From assembly GCF_928381405.1 (NCBI RefSeq), contig NZ_CAKMSB010000012.1:18602-82601 (forward strand): a stretch of DNA of 64,000 nucleotides, read 5' to 3'. Below the pieces are notes generated by a model. That model saw nothing but the letters and a program-made list of their open reading frames with translations. It was not told where the DNA came from and ran no database searches. The translations under genes and the position numbers were made by a program. Numbering within the stretch: the stretch's first letter is position 1; each line of letters starts with the position of its first letter. The DNA is from Rothia nasisuis (lineage in GTDB: Bacteria; Actinomycetota; Actinomycetes; Actinomycetales; Micrococcaceae). Shown here in pieces: positions 34,450 through 44,180 of this stretch.

Positions 34450-34500
34450 TCAACTTTATAGTCCAGGCCCGTCTCACCTGGTACTTTCGGGAGGCTCACT

Positions 34501-36042
34501 ATGTCAGGTTCGCGCACCGACCGCGGCTCTTCTGCGCCCATTGTGGGCATGAGGGGGCGCGGGCAGCAGTTGGGCGAGTCGCTCTACACCGACCCGCTGG
34601 GGCACCCTGAGGTAGCTTCGGCAGGGCTCAAGGCCCGCCGAGCCTGGGTTCTGTTGCTCCTGACGCTGGTGTTACCGGGAGCCGCCCAGCTACTGGCTGG
34701 AAAGAGGCCGCTGGGTGCGCGCGCCCTGAAGGTGACTTTCACTGTGTGGGCTGTGCTGGCTCTGGCAACTGCCACCTGGTTTCTGAACCGTAGCCTCCTG
34801 CTTTCTGTGGTCACGAATAGCTGGGTACTCCTGCTCCTAGTTGGCGCTCTCATTCTGCTAGCTCTGGGTTGGGCCTACCTGTGGCTCGATACCCTGCGGA
34901 TTATCCGCCCCGGCCTGCTGGAGGGACGCTCCAAGCCTGCGGTGACGCTGGTACTGGCTATCTGCCTTCTGGTGACCGGCGGGGGGCTGGGCTACACCGC
35001 CTATATCACCTGGGTCGGACGCGGGGCTCTGAGCTCTATCTTCGCAGGTGGAACCCCCATTAAGGAGCACGATGGCCGCTACAACGTTCTGCTGATGGGC
35101 GGCGACGCGGGTTCTGACCGCATTGGCCGACGCCCTGACTCTATGACCGTGGTTTCCATTGATGCCCAAACCGGCCAAGCTATCACTATCTCGATTCCTC
35201 GCAACCTGCAGAACGCCATTTTTGAAGAGGACTCCCCGCTGTGGCAGGTTTACCCCGAGGGGTTCAACTGCGGTGACGAGTGCATCCTCAATGCCCTCTA
35301 CCCCACCGTCACCGCTGAGCACGCTGACCTCTACCCCGAAGCCGACGACCCGGGGGCCGAGGCGACCATGGATGCCGTCTCAGGCGTCCTCGGGATTACC
35401 GTTGAGAACTACATTCTGATTGATATGTCTGGCTTTGAGCAGCTCATTGACGCCTTAGGTGGCATCACCATTGATGTGGGCGGCCGCGTGCCAATTGGCG
35501 GTGGTACCGACGAGGTGACAGGGCTACCTAACCCTATTGACGGCTACATTGACCCAGGTGTGCAGCACCTGGACGGCTTCCACGCCCTCTGGTACGCCCG
35601 CTCCCGTGAAGGTGCGTCTGACTACGACCGTCAGGCCCGCCAGCGCTGTGTGCAGGCGGCCATGCTCAAGCAGCTTGACCCGGCCAACGTGCTGACCAAG
35701 TTTGCAGACATTACCGCTGCCGGTGAGCAGGTCATTGAAACCAATATTCCCCAGTCGGGTCTAGCTTCTCTGGCAGATGTGGCCCTGAAATCTAAGAACT
35801 ACGAGCTGATTCAGTTTGCGGCTGGCCCACCCTACTTCGACGCTCTCTTTCCTACCTACCCTGACTTTGACCAGCTCCACTCGGCTGTTCAGCAGGTTAT
35901 TGTGGATTCGGCCAGCGGAACCCACCCGAGCACTAACGCAGCAGGTGGCCTTGATACCGTTGAGACCGTCTCCTACCGGGCCACTACCGTGGCAGAAACA
36001 GCCACCGAGCTGAGTGAAAATGGCACCTGCTCGGTTCCCTAA
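34501..36042 (+). CDS. LCP (LytR-CpsA-Psr) family wall glycopolymer ligase
   Basis: The 513-residue protein has a cytoplasmic N-terminus, three to four hydrophobic segments between residues 40 and 170, and then an external LCP domain: YNVLLMGGDAGSDRIGRRPD, MTVVSIDAQTGQAITISIPR and GFHALWYARSREGASDYDRQ with the conserved Arg/Asp residues. LCP enzymes move polyprenyl-linked glycopolymers onto peptidoglycan, which suits the glycan clusters of this window. The extra helices before the domain are more than the single anchor of typical LCP proteins but are common in actinobacterial ones. GGGAGG precedes the ATG. Confidence 0.93.
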   Translation: MSGSRTDRGSSAPIVGMRGRGQQLGESLYTDPLGHPEVASAGLKARRAWVLLLLTLVLPGAAQLLAGKRPLGARALKVTFTVWAVLALATATWFLNRSLLLSVVTNSWVLLLLVGALILLALGWAYLWLDTLRIIRPGLLEGRSKPAVTLVLAICLLVTGGGLGYTAYITWVGRGALSSIFAGGTPIKEHDGRYNVLLMGGDAGSDRIGRRPDSMTVVSIDAQTGQAITISIPRNLQNAIFEEDSPLWQVYPEGFNCGDECILNALYPTVTAEHADLYPEADDPGAEATMDAVSGVLGITVENYILIDMSGFEQLIDALGGITIDVGGRVPIGGGTDEVTGLPNPIDGYIDPGVQHLDGFHALWYARSREGASDYDRQARQRCVQAAMLKQLDPANVLTKFADITAAGEQVIETNIPQSGLASLADVALKSKNYELIQFAAGPPYFDALFPTYPDFDQLHSAVQQVIVDSASGTHPSTNAAGGLDTVETVSYRATTVAETATELSENGTCSVP

Positions 36043-36101
36043 TAACCGGTTTGGGGTGCTACCGGTGCCCTGTTAGGCCGGTGCATCCGGCATAAAAAAG
36101 G

Positions 36102-36107
36102 TAAGCT
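36102..36107 (+). promoter_or_regulatory. Leaderless -10 box for the femX-like gene
   Basis: TAAGCT lies 7 nt before the ATG at 36115. It favours this start over the GTG at 36109. Confidence 0.55.
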
Positions 36108-36114
36108 GGTGCCC

Positions 36115-37134
36115 ATGACAAACATTCTGCAATCAGATATCTGGGCCCGGTTTCAAGAGGCAAACGGCCACAAAGTCTTCAGCGGCCGGGGGGACGGCTG
36201 GCATTACCTAGCAATTTTGGAAGGCGGCAAAACCGGCCGCTACCTTTACACGCCCTACGGCCCGGAGGCCAGTAGTGCTGCCGCCTTCGATGAGGCTATT
36301 GCAGATCTCAAACGAGTAGCCGCAGAGAACAAGTGTTGGTTCGTTCGTGTGGAACCCACCCAGTCAGATATTTGGGGTAACCAGAGCGGTGAAGCCTTTC
36401 TAGCGGCTCGCGGGTTCAAGCTCGCCCCGCGCCAGATTCAGCCTGCACACACCCAGATTATCGATCTAACTCAGAGTGAGGAAGACCTCATTAAAGGGAT
36501 GTCGTCGTCAAACCGTAACCTACACCGCAACATTCATAAGAAGGGTGTGACCTTTGAGAAGTCACAGAACCCTGCCGATGTAAAAATTCTGTTGCACTAC
36601 CTAGACCAGACCGCTACCCGTCTCGGTTTCAACCGTCAGCAGGACGACTACCTGACCAAGGTCGCTGAGGTGCTCATGCCTGCCGGTGCAGCCACTCTCT
36701 TTATCGCCAAGGTTGACGGTGAGCCCATAGGCGCCTCCCTCAACTATGATTCCGATGACACCCGTGTCTACGCTCATACGGCCACCTCTTTTGAGCACCG
36801 CAAACTGAAAGTGGGCACTCCCCTACTCTCTTACATCATGCTAGATGCCAAGGAGCAGGGCCTGACGCAGCTCGATCTTTTTGGTATCGCCCCGACCGAT
36901 GACCCGGATCATGAGTGGGCAGGTTTCACCCAGTTCAAGAAGTCCTTTGGCGGTAGGTCAGTGGCCTACCCCGGCACCTGGGATTTGCCGGTCTCAGCGG
37001 CAGGCTACAGGATTTACGGGGGAATCCGCACGGCCCGCGAGACTCTGGCGGCAGGTAAGAAGGCACTCCGGGGGCGGGTGCTCCCCAAGGCCAGGGGCGC
37101 TGTAGGTAAGTTACGCGCGAAAGCCGGCGCTTAA
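36115..37134 (+). CDS. FemX-type aminoacyltransferase (peptidoglycan interpeptide bridge)
   Basis: The 339-residue protein has the double-GNAT layout of FemABX enzymes: ILQSDIWARFQEANGHKVF, DLIKGMSSSNRNLHRNIHKK (lipid II/tRNA-binding stretch), ATLFIAKVDGEPIGASLNY and QLDLFGIAPTDDPDHEWAGF followed by FTQFKKSFGG, the highly conserved G-x-x-x-F-K-x-x-F-G-G end. It adds an amino acid from aminoacyl-tRNA to the lipid II stem peptide. Micrococcaceae have A3alpha peptidoglycan with interpeptide bridges, so the role fits. Its neighbour is the LCP ligase, 72 bp upstream. Confidence 0.92.
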   Translation: MTNILQSDIWARFQEANGHKVFSGRGDGWHYLAILEGGKTGRYLYTPYGPEASSAAAFDEAIADLKRVAAENKCWFVRVEPTQSDIWGNQSGEAFLAARGFKLAPRQIQPAHTQIIDLTQSEEDLIKGMSSSNRNLHRNIHKKGVTFEKSQNPADVKILLHYLDQTATRLGFNRQQDDYLTKVAEVLMPAGAATLFIAKVDGEPIGASLNYDSDDTRVYAHTATSFEHRKLKVGTPLLSYIMLDAKEQGLTQLDLFGIAPTDDPDHEWAGFTQFKKSFGGRSVAYPGTWDLPVSAAGYRIYGGIRTARETLAAGKKALRGRVLPKARGAVGKLRAKAGA

Positions 37135-37142
37135 AAATTGGG

Positions 37143-37184
37143 GCCCGTCAGCTCACTGACGGACGGCTTGACGGGCTGTTTTGC
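37143..37184. terminator. Terminator after the femX-like gene
   Basis: GCCCGTCA (37143-37150) pairs with TGACGGGC (37169-37176), followed by TGTTTT. An alternative inner hairpin CCGTCA/TGACGG (37145-37162) competes. It sits between the convergent femX-like and glpX genes. Confidence 0.7.
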
Positions 37185-37302
37185 TATCCCATTTAATGCC
37201 CAAGTCGCCCATGAACCCCCGCCCCGGTAGCTCTTAGCGAGTTCGATACGCGGGGAGCCGGTTTTAATGAACTGGCGGGCCCTCTTCTCTGGCCTGAGTT
37301 AT

Positions 37303-38298
37303 TTATTTCTGCATGATTCCGGCAATCATAGCGGAGTAGCGGGAGAGCTTATGCTCGGCTTCAATCAGGCGCACGGTGCCTGATTTGGAACGCATGACCA
37401 GGGACTGGGTGGTCACCGTGTCACGCCCATAGCGCACACCGCGCAATAGCTTGCCGTCGGTGATGCCGGTGGCGGCGAAGAAGCAGTTGTCGGTGGTGAC
37501 AAGTTCGTCGGTGGTGAGCACAGCGTCAAGGTCGTGGCCTGCGTCGAGAGCTTTTTGGCGTTCTGCTTCGTCAACGGGGGCCAGACGGCCCTGAATGACA
37601 CCGCCGGTAGCCTTGATGGCGCAGGCAGCGACAATGCCCTCGGGAGTGCCGCCGGTGCCCATCATCAGGTCAACACCGGTGCCCTCGCGGCAGGCTGCGA
37701 TAGCTCCTGCCACGTCACCGTCTAAAATCATGCGGGTACGAGCTCCGGTGGCGCGGATCTCTTCGACGAGCTTGGCGTGGCGGGGCCGGTCAAGGACGCA
37801 GACGGTGAGCTGGTTGACGTTGGTGCCTTTGGCTTTGGCGACCAGGTGCAGGTTTTGCTTGACGGGGAGACGCAAATCAACGAGGTCTGCGGCGTCTGGG
37901 CCGGTGACGAGTTTTTCCATGTAGAACACAGCAGAGGGATCAAACATGGTGCCGCCTTCGGCGACGGCAATAACAGAGAGAGCGTTATCCATACCCAAGG
38001 ACGTGAGGCGAGTGCCGTCAATGGGGTCGACCGCGACGTCAAATCTTGCACCTGAACCGTCGCCGACCTGCTCGCCGTTGAAGAGCATGGGGGCTTCGTC
38101 CTTCTCGCCTTCGCCGATGACGACGGTGCCGTTGAAGTGCACGGTCTTGAGGCGGGCACGCATGGCGTCTACGGCGGCGCCGTCGGCCATGTTTTTGTTG
38201 CCTGCACCGACCAGGGGGCCCGAGGCGATGGCAGCGGCTTCGGTGGCGCGCACCAGTTCTAGCGCCAGGTTGCGGTCTTCGTTGATTACTTCTGACAT
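37303..38298 (-). CDS. glpX: Class II fructose-1,6-bisphosphatase
   Basis: The 331-residue enzyme removes the 1-phosphate of fructose-1,6-bisphosphate in gluconeogenesis. It shows [54 protein letters not shown] (Li-sensitive phosphatase metal site D-P-I-D-G-T) and [19 protein letters not shown], all diagnostic of GlpX. Length is typical for actinobacteria, where it is usually the only FBPase. Gluconeogenic need matches the acetyl-CoA and fumarate yield of the homogentisate cluster downstream (inference). It is convergent with the femX-like gene and divergent from DUF4245. Confidence 0.97.
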   Translation of the reverse strand: MSEVINEDRNLALELVRATEAAAIASGPLVGAGNKNMADGAAVDAMRARLKTVHFNGTVVIGEGEKDEAPMLFNGEQVGDGSGARFDVAVDPIDGTRLTSLGMDNALSVIAVAEGGTMFDPSAVFYMEKLVTGPDAADLVDLRLPVKQNLHLVAKAKGTNVNQLTVCVLDRPRHAKLVEEIRATGARTRMILDGDVAGAIAACREGTGVDLMMGTGGTPEGIVAACAIKATGGVIQGRLAPVDEAERQKALDAGHDLDAVLTTDELVTTDNCFFAATGITDGKLLRGVRYGRDTVTTQSLVMRSKSGTVRLIEAEHKLSRYSAMIAGIMQK

Positions 38299-38486
38299 AA
38301 CTCACCTTCGAGTAGTTTTGTGTTTGTGCGGCTTACACTCCCTCACCAGGGCGAAACCGAGAGGGTGAAACCTTCGGTCTCTAGCCTACTCGTTTCTGGT
38401 CGGCTTTACCGGGGTTGGGCTTCATCGTTGCTCTAGATGACGAGCGCGCACACCCTGACAGGTGGCGCGTAGGGCGGTTGATAGAC

Positions 38487-38492
38487 CAGAAT
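38487..38492 (+). promoter_or_regulatory. Possible leaderless -10 box for the DUF4245 gene
   Basis: CAGAAT lies 7 nt before the GTG at 38500, a one-base departure from TAGAAT. Confidence 0.4.
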
Positions 38493-38499
38493 AGAAGGC

Positions 38500-39207
38500 G
38501 TGATTTCATCGACTAACCCCAATACCCAGCCCGATTCGCCCGATGCACAGAACAAGGGCACTACGGTCTCCCCCGCCCCTGAGGGCGAGGAGCAGGTGGT
38601 TCCTCAGATTACGCAGAAGCAGGCTGAGCGCATTAACGCGCCCGCGCGTAACATGGTGATTTCGATGGTCGTGATGGTTCTGCTTCTGCTACCGGTGCTG
38701 TGGTTGATGCCGCAGCCGAATAAGAATCCCTACCGGCCGTCTGTGGATCTACCGGTGGCCGCCTATGAGGCGAGCGAGCAGGCGGGTTACCCTGTGGTTG
38801 CGGCTGAGCAGGAGGGCTGGCATTACAATTATGCCCGCTGGGTCACCGGGCAGGCAGACGGTATTAACTATTGGTCCACCGGTCAGGTGACTCCGGCCAA
38901 TGATTTTATCGAGCTGATTCAGGCCACGGGCACCAACCCCACCTGGGTAGCGCAGATAGTGGGTCAGGCAGTACCCGAAGCAACGGTGAGCGCTGGGGGT
39001 GTAACCTGGGACGTTCGTACCCTGGTCGATCCCGACGACAGGGAGAAAATCACCACTTTTTACATCGGTGAGGTAGAGGGGACCACAGTGATTCTCAAGG
39101 GCGAGGCGGAGCCCACCGAGTTCCAGGCCCTGGCCGAAGCTACCGTGGCCTACATGGCCGCCCCCACGGCGACCCTTGCCCCCACCGCCTCCAGCGGCAT
39201 CCAGTAG
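38500..39207 (+). CDS. DUF4245 domain protein, membrane anchored
   Basis: The 235-residue protein has a 50-residue polar N-terminus, one membrane segment (NMVISMVVMVLLLLPVLWLM) and an external domain with YPVVAAEQEGWHYNYARW, INYWSTGQVTPANDFIEL and a Pro/Ala/Thr-rich end. This fits the actinobacterial DUF4245 family of unknown function, usually found next to glpX as here (divergent, 201 bp apart). No catalytic residues are evident. The GTG start may be leaderless. Confidence 0.85.
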   Translation: MISSTNPNTQPDSPDAQNKGTTVSPAPEGEEQVVPQITQKQAERINAPARNMVISMVVMVLLLLPVLWLMPQPNKNPYRPSVDLPVAAYEASEQAGYPVVAAEQEGWHYNYARWVTGQADGINYWSTGQVTPANDFIELIQATGTNPTWVAQIVGQAVPEATVSAGGVTWDVRTLVDPDDREKITTFYIGEVEGTTVILKGEAEPTEFQALAEATVAYMAAPTATLAPTASSGIQ

Positions 39208-39314
39208 GGCGTATCGAGTTTACCTGTCTCTCTGTAAAATGTAACCCAAATTATGCTGTCATAGGCAGGGCTGACTTGGTAGGTTAGACCTTAACCTGAG
39301 AAAGGAATCCTGCT

Positions 39315-39938
39315 GTGACTACCATCAAAACCCCCACCCAAGCCTGGGAACGTCTTGTTGAAGGTAACGCCCGTTTTGTAGGGGGCACCCGCTCGCACCC
39401 CCACCAGGACGCCGCCCGACGCGCCGAGCTCGTGGCCGGCCAGTACCCCTTCGCCGCAATTTTTGGGTGTGGCGATTCCCGCCTGGCTGCAGAAATTATC
39501 TTTGACCTAGGGCTGGGTGATGCCTTCGTGGTTCGTACGGCAGGCCAGGTGCTGGATGATGCCGTACTGGGCTCCCTGGAATACGCCTCTGGTGCCCTCA
39601 ATACCCCGCTGATTATGGTGCTGGGCCACGACTCCTGCGGGGCCATTACCGCCACCCACAAGGCCCTGGTGGAAGGCGAAATGCCGGGCGGTTTCATTCG
39701 CAATTTGGTTGAGGGTATTCTGCCGTCTGTTATCTCGCCAGAGCTTCCCCACGATGCGTCCATCAACGACATGGTTGTAGAGCACACCCGTCAGACCGCC
39801 GCCCGTATCGCCGAGCAGTCCGGCATCATCCGCGAGCGCATTGAAGATGGATCCCTGGCCGTGGTGGGCGTCTTCTACCACCTGGCTGACGGTAAAGCCG
39901 ACCTGGTTTACTCATCCTCTCCGTCCATTACGGACTAG
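39315..39938 (+). CDS. Beta-class carbonic anhydrase
   Basis: The 207-residue enzyme interconverts CO2 and bicarbonate. Zinc ligands and dyad are visible in AAIFGCGDSRLAAEIIFD (Cys and the Asp-Arg pair) and IMVLGHDSCGAITATHK (His and Cys), with VVRTAGQVLDD between. It starts MTTIKTPTQAWERLVEGNAR from a GTG with AAAGGA upstream. Its stop TAG abuts a partial copy of the dispersed repeat. It sits between DUF4245 and fumC, as in related genomes. The beta-CA call is firm. Confidence 0.95.
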   Translation: MTTIKTPTQAWERLVEGNARFVGGTRSHPHQDAARRAELVAGQYPFAAIFGCGDSRLAAEIIFDLGLGDAFVVRTAGQVLDDAVLGSLEYASGALNTPLIMVLGHDSCGAITATHKALVEGEMPGGFIRNLVEGILPSVISPELPHDASINDMVVEHTRQTAARIAEQSGIIRERIEDGSLAVVGVFYHLADGKADLVYSSSPSITD

Positions 39939-39954
39939 AGGGGTTTATTCACAG
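39938..39954 (+). repeat. Partial end of the short repeat family (copy G)
   Basis: GAGGGGTTTATTCACAG, starting at the last base of the carbonic anhydrase stop codon, resembles the repeat end GAGGCTTATTCACAAG. I see no inverted partner before fumC. Confidence 0.35.
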
Positions 39955-40018
39955 TTGGCTGGGCGGCCCGGGTTCGTCATGTTTTGACTCTAAAGCGACA
40001 GGCGTCACGTGAGCCTAG

Positions 40019-40024
40019 TAGACT
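40019..40024 (+). promoter_or_regulatory. Leaderless -10 box for fumC
   Basis: TAGACT lies 7 nt before the ATG at 40032. It favours this start over the in-frame codon at 39984. Confidence 0.6.
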
Positions 40025-40031
40025 AGCGAAT

Positions 40032-41438
40032 ATGGCTGAAAACACTGAATACCGCATTGAACACGACACTATGGGTGAGGTTCGCGTACCTGTAGATGCC
40101 CTCTACCGCGCTCAGACCCAGCGTGCCGTCGAAAATTTCCCTATCTCAGGTCAGACACTGGAGTCTGCCCATATTCGCGCCCTTGCCCTCATTAAGAAGG
40201 CAGCTGCGAGCGCCAATGAGGAGCTGGGTGTTCTTGATGCTACCCGGGCTGCCGCTATCCGTGATGCTGCGGATAAGGTAGCTGCTGGTGACTACGATGA
40301 CCATTTCCCCATTGATGTCTTTCAGACCGGTTCGGGTACCTCGTCAAACATGAACACCAATGAGGTGCTGGCGACCCTGGCTAACCAGGCACTGGAGGGC
40401 AAGGAGGTTGAGGTTCACCCCAATGATCACGTCAACGCTTCGCAGTCCTCTAATGACGTCTTCCCCACCTCCGTGCATGTGGCTGCGACCGAGGCTCTGC
40501 TCAAGGATCTCGTCCCGGCCCTAGAATACCTGGCTGAGTCGTTAGAGCGTAAGGCTGTGGAGTTCAAGGACGTTGTAAAGTCCGGCCGTACCCACCTGAT
40601 GGACGCCACCCCCGTGACCCTGGGCCAGGAGTTCTCCGGCTACGCTGCCCAGGTGCGCTACGGTGTTGAGCGTATTCATGCTTCCCTGCCTCGCGTGGCG
40701 GAGGTTCCCCTCGGTGGCACCGCAGTGGGCACCGGTATCAACACCCCCGACGGCTTTAGCGCCCGCGTCATTGAGCTGCTGGCAGAAGAGACCGGCCTGC
40801 CCCTGACCGAGGCCCGCAACCACTTTGAGGCCCAGGCCAACCGTGACGGTCTCATTGAAGCTTCGGGCCAGCTGCGCAATATCGCCTACTCCTTCATGAA
40901 GATCAACAACGATATTCGCTGGATGGGTTCTGGCCCTAACACTGGCCTGGGCGAGTTGCACATCCCCGATCTGCAGCCCGGCTCATCGATTATGCCCGGC
41001 AAGGTCAACCCCGTCATCTGTGAGGCGGCTATTATGGTGGCGGCCCAGGTCATTGGTAACGACACCACCATTGCCCTGTCCTCCACCAACGGAGCTTTTG
41101 AGCTGAACGTGGGCATCCCGGTCATGGCCGCTAACCTGCTGCAGTCCATCCGCCTGCTGGCTAACACCTCCCGCGTGATGGCTGACAAGATGATCGACGG
41201 TCTGGAGGCTAACGTAGAGCGGGCCCGCTTCCTGGCTGAGGCCTCCCCCTCCACCGTGACCCCCATGAACAAGCTGATCGGCTACGAGGCAGCAGCCAAG
41301 ATCGCCAAGTACTCGGTGGCCAACAAGACCACCGTGCGCGAGGCCGTCATCGCCCTGGGTTATGTTGAGCGCGGTGAAGTCACCGAGGCCCAGCTGGATG
41401 ATGCCCTGGACGTCACCAAGATGCTGGGTAGCTTCTAA
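40032..41438 (+). CDS. fumC: Class II fumarate hydratase
   Basis: The 468-residue enzyme hydrates fumarate to malate. Landmarks are [55 protein letters not shown] and the superfamily signature [17 protein letters not shown]. Length is typical. It converges on the homogentisate operon, whose hydrolase releases fumarate, so its position may be functional, although fumC next to glpX and a carbonic anhydrase is also a general actinobacterial neighbourhood. Nothing odd. Confidence 0.97.
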   Translation: MAENTEYRIEHDTMGEVRVPVDALYRAQTQRAVENFPISGQTLESAHIRALALIKKAAASANEELGVLDATRAAAIRDAADKVAAGDYDDHFPIDVFQTGSGTSSNMNTNEVLATLANQALEGKEVEVHPNDHVNASQSSNDVFPTSVHVAATEALLKDLVPALEYLAESLERKAVEFKDVVKSGRTHLMDATPVTLGQEFSGYAAQVRYGVERIHASLPRVAEVPLGGTAVGTGINTPDGFSARVIELLAEETGLPLTEARNHFEAQANRDGLIEASGQLRNIAYSFMKINNDIRWMGSGPNTGLGELHIPDLQPGSSIMPGKVNPVICEAAIMVAAQVIGNDTTIALSSTNGAFELNVGIPVMAANLLQSIRLLANTSRVMADKMIDGLEANVERARFLAEASPSTVTPMNKLIGYEAAAKIAKYSVANKTTVREAVIALGYVERGEVTEAQLDDALDVTKMLGSF

Positions 41439-41479
41439 ATCAGCATCATTTTTTAGAGGTAGCCCCCCCTAGAGCTAGG

Positions 41480-41511
41480 GTGCCCGGTCCCCTATCTCAG
41501 GGGCCGGGCAC
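41480..41511. terminator. Hairpin between fumC and the thiolase gene
   Basis: GTGCCCGGTCCCC (41480-41492) pairs with GGGGCCGGGCAC (41500-41511) with one bulge. No U-run follows directly, so efficiency is uncertain. It is placed between convergent genes. Confidence 0.55.
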
Positions 41512-41520
41512 AGCTATAAA

Positions 41521-41594
41521 AGCTTATTCATCAGGGGTTCCGCAGGCTCACGCTCGCTGTGAGCTTGTTTCATCTACCCTTATGAATAAGCCTC
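41521..41594. repeat. Short interspersed repeat with inverted ends (copy E)
   Basis: The left arm AGCTTATTCATCAGGGG and the right arm CCCTTATGAATAAGCCTC are inverted copies of one end and enclose an inner hairpin (GCTCACGCTCGCTGTGAGC). The last seven codons and the stop codon of the thiolase gene lie inside it. Confidence 0.6.
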
Positions 41595-42787
41595 TCTGCG
41601 CGAAGGATGAGGGCATCTCCCTGGCCACCGCCACCGCAGAGGGCCACCGCCGCGTAGGTAGCCTCGGGAGTTTGGTTCAGGGCGTGAGCCGCGTGCACCA
41701 CCAGGCGGGCACCTGAAGCCCCCACCGGGTGCCCCAGGGCAATCGCCCCGCCGTGGGGGTTCACCCTCTCTGCATCCAGGCCCAACTCGCGGGCAGACAC
41801 CGCCGATACTGCCGCAAAGGCCTCGTTAATCTCAACGTGGTCAAGGTCGGCCACTGTGAGGCCCGCCTTGTCAAGGGCAGCTGCAATAGCGCGAGAGGGC
41901 TGGTAGTGCAACACGTTCTCGGGGCCTGCCGTATTAGCCCAGGCAAGGACGGTCGCCAGCGGCTTGATCCCGTTTTCTTCGGCAAATTCTCGGGTGGAGA
42001 GCACCAGGGCTGCTGCCCCGTCAGAAAGCGGAGAGGCATTCCCGGCGGTAATGGTGCCCTCCTTCTCAAAAGCGGGTCGCAGCTTTGCCAAAACCTCAAC
42101 CGTGGTGCCCTCGCGCACCCCCTCATCGGCGGTGACCTCGGTAACCTGACCGCGGCGTCCTTGCACCTGAACCGGGGCAATCTCGGCTTCAAAAAGACCT
42201 GCTGCCGCAGCGGCATGCGCGCGCTGATGTGAAGCAGCCGCAAGAGCGTCCTGCTCCTGGCGAGTCAGCTCGAAATCCGCGTTAGCCCCCTCAGTCAGCA
42301 GCCCCATAGACTCTCCGCTCTGGGCGTCGGTGAGGGCGTCACGTTCAACGGCATCGAGCACCCCGGCAGCACCAAAAACCCTGCCGGATCGGAAGTCCGG
42401 CAACAGGAAGGGGGCCTGGGACATAGACTCCTGACCACCTGCTACGGCAACGGTCGCTTCGCCGGCACGAATCAGGCGGGCGGCATCCATCACTGCTCGC
42501 AGACCCGATAGACAGACGCTGTTGACCGTCACTGCCGGGGTGGAAACAGGAATGCCGCTAGCGCGGGCGGTCTGCTTGGCGGGGTTCTGCCCCGCACCCG
42601 CCTGCACCACCTGGCCAAAGACCACGGCATCTACCTGTTCAGGGGTAACGTCTGCCCCTTGCAGGGCACAGTCTAGGGCAATTGACCCTAGCTCTACGGC
42701 GGTCAGTGAGGAAATAGCTCCCATAATCTTGCCCTGGGGTGTGCGGGCAGCGCCGATAATGACAACGTCTTTGTTGCTAGTTTGCAT
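41570..42787 (-). CDS. Acetyl-CoA acetyltransferase (thiolase)
   Basis: The roughly 405-residue enzyme cleaves acetoacetyl-CoA to two acetyl-CoA. It shows [32 protein letters not shown] (nucleophilic Cys), [37 protein letters not shown] (catalytic His) and [10 protein letters not shown] (second Cys). I chose ATG 42787 after AAGGAC; it overlaps the end of scoB. The last residues (RLIHKGR) and the stop are encoded by repeat copy E, so the native C-terminus was probably replaced by the insertion. It completes the homogentisate-to-acetyl-CoA route in this operon. Confidence 0.93.
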   Translation of the reverse strand: MQTSNKDVVIIGAARTPQGKIMGAISSLTAVELGSIALDCALQGADVTPEQVDAVVFGQVVQAGAGQNPAKQTARASGIPVSTPAVTVNSVCLSGLRAVMDAARLIRAGEATVAVAGGQESMSQAPFLLPDFRSGRVFGAAGVLDAVERDALTDAQSGESMGLLTEGANADFELTRQEQDALAAASHQRAHAAAAAGLFEAEIAPVQVQGRRGQVTEVTADEGVREGTTVEVLAKLRPAFEKEGTITAGNASPLSDGAAALVLSTREFAEENGIKPLATVLAWANTAGPENVLHYQPSRAIAAALDKAGLTVADLDHVEINEAFAAVSAVSARELGLDAERVNPHGGAIALGHPVGASGARLVVHAAHALNQTPEATYAAVALCGGGGQGDALILRAERLIHKGR

Positions 42788-43430
42788 GGTCAAGTCCTTC
42801 TGCAAGGGTAAAGGTCGCGTCGGTTTTCTCATAAATTTCTTCGAGGGTAACGCCAGGTGCCATGTCCGTCAAGACCAGACCGGTTTCAGTAACATCAAAA
42901 TCAGCAAGGTCGGTAATGATACGATTTACCACTCCCACACCGGTCAATGGCAGGTCGCACCGCTTTTTGAGCTTGGGAGAACCGTCTTTTGCCACGTGGT
43001 CGGTCAGTACAATCACGCGCGGAGTACCGGCAACCAGATCCATAGCTCCACCCATACCCTTGACCATCTTGCCGGGGATCATCCAGTTGGCAAGGTCACC
43101 CGTTTCAGAAACCTCCATGGCTCCTAAGATGGCGGTGGCAACCTTACCTCCGCGAATCATGGCAAAACTGGTAGCGGAGTCAAAAATAGCGGCACCCGGC
43201 ACCAGGGTCACAGTCTGCTTACCCGCATTGATGAGGTCAGCGTCCTCCTCCCCCTCATAGGGAAAGGGGCCCATTCCCAGAATTCCGTTCTCTGACTGCA
43301 GCATCACACGGACGTCGTCAGGCAGGTGGTTAGCTACCAGGGTGGGGATACCAATACCCAGATTGACATAGGAACCGTTCGGCAGTTCGAGGGCAGCTCG
43401 GGCTGCCATCTCATCGCGTGTCCAGGGCAT
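42777..43430 (-). CDS. scoB: Succinyl-CoA:3-oxoacid CoA-transferase, subunit B
   Basis: The 217-residue subunit has [32 protein letters not shown] (catalytic Glu in S-E-N-G) and [16 protein letters not shown], diagnostic for the family. It starts at 43430 ([14 protein letters not shown]), because GGAG precedes that ATG and scoA ends 2 bp before it. Together with scoA it activates acetoacetate using succinyl-CoA. It overlaps the thiolase start by 11 nt. Confidence 0.95.
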   Translation of the reverse strand: MPWTRDEMAARAALELPNGSYVNLGIGIPTLVANHLPDDVRVMLQSENGILGMGPFPYEGEEDADLINAGKQTVTLVPGAAIFDSATSFAMIRGGKVATAILGAMEVSETGDLANWMIPGKMVKGMGGAMDLVAGTPRVIVLTDHVAKDGSPKLKKRCDLPLTGVGVVNRIITDLADFDVTETGLVLTDMAPGVTLEEIYEKTDATFTLAEGLDHAN

Positions 43431-43431
43431 C

Positions 43432-44169
43432 TTATTCTCCCTTCGCTGGGCGCTCGGTCCGGGGGCGAACAGTGCGCTGTTCAATTGGTTTCTTACGGGG
43501 TGAGGCCTGCACGATGTAATCAACTTGCACACCCGGTGTCATCACATCATCGGGGTCTAGCTCGCCCAGGGGGACGATGCTCTCAACCTCGGCTACAGTG
43601 ATCCGCCCTGACTCTGCGCACTGGGGGTTGAAATTACGGGCTGTTCGGCGGTAGCGCAGGTTGCCAGAGACATCGCCAATCGCGGCGTGTACCAGGGCAA
43701 CATCGGCAACAATGCCGCGCTCTAAGACGTAGGTTTTACCGTCAAACTCAGCCGTAGGCTTCCCCTCTGCGACCACGGTTCCGACACCGGTTGCGGTGTA
43801 GAAAGCGGGAATACCTGCGCCGCCCGCTCGCAGCCGCTCTGCGAGAGTACCCTGGGGGTTGAATTCAACATCGAGTTCGCCCGAGAGGTAGAGCTGCGCA
43901 AAGAGCTTGTTCTCCCCCACGTACGACGAAAGCACCTTTGATACCTGTCGCCCCTCCAGCAGAACACCGAGGCCTTGCCCATCCACACCCATGTTGTTTG
44001 ACACTACGGTGAGATTGGTTCGCCCGGAGTCTCGTACCGCATCGATAAGGTCGAAGGGGTTACCCGAAAGGCCAAACCCACCCACGGCGAGGGTGTCGCC
44101 GTCCTTGATGAGTTCAGTCATCAGCTCGGTGAGGCTGCCTTCGTAAACCTTGGTGTTCTGCTCGCTCAT
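43432..44169 (-). CDS. scoA: Succinyl-CoA:3-oxoacid CoA-transferase, subunit A
   Basis: The 245-residue subunit contains [53 protein letters not shown] and [13 protein letters not shown], typical of CoA-transferase family I subunit A. The C-terminal 15 residues are Arg/Pro/Glu-rich ([19 protein letters not shown]) and extend beyond the domain. It lies 11 bp after the hydrolase gene. Acetoacetate released by fumarylacetoacetate hydrolysis is the obvious substrate. Confidence 0.95.
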   Translation of the reverse strand: MSEQNTKVYEGSLTELMTELIKDGDTLAVGGFGLSGNPFDLIDAVRDSGRTNLTVVSNNMGVDGQGLGVLLEGRQVSKVLSSYVGENKLFAQLYLSGELDVEFNPQGTLAERLRAGGAGIPAFYTATGVGTVVAEGKPTAEFDGKTYVLERGIVADVALVHAAIGDVSGNLRYRRTARNFNPQCAESGRITVAEVESIVPLGELDPDDVMTPGVQVDYIVQASPRKKPIEQRTVRPRTERPAKGE

Positions 44170-44180
44170 AGCTGCTTCCT

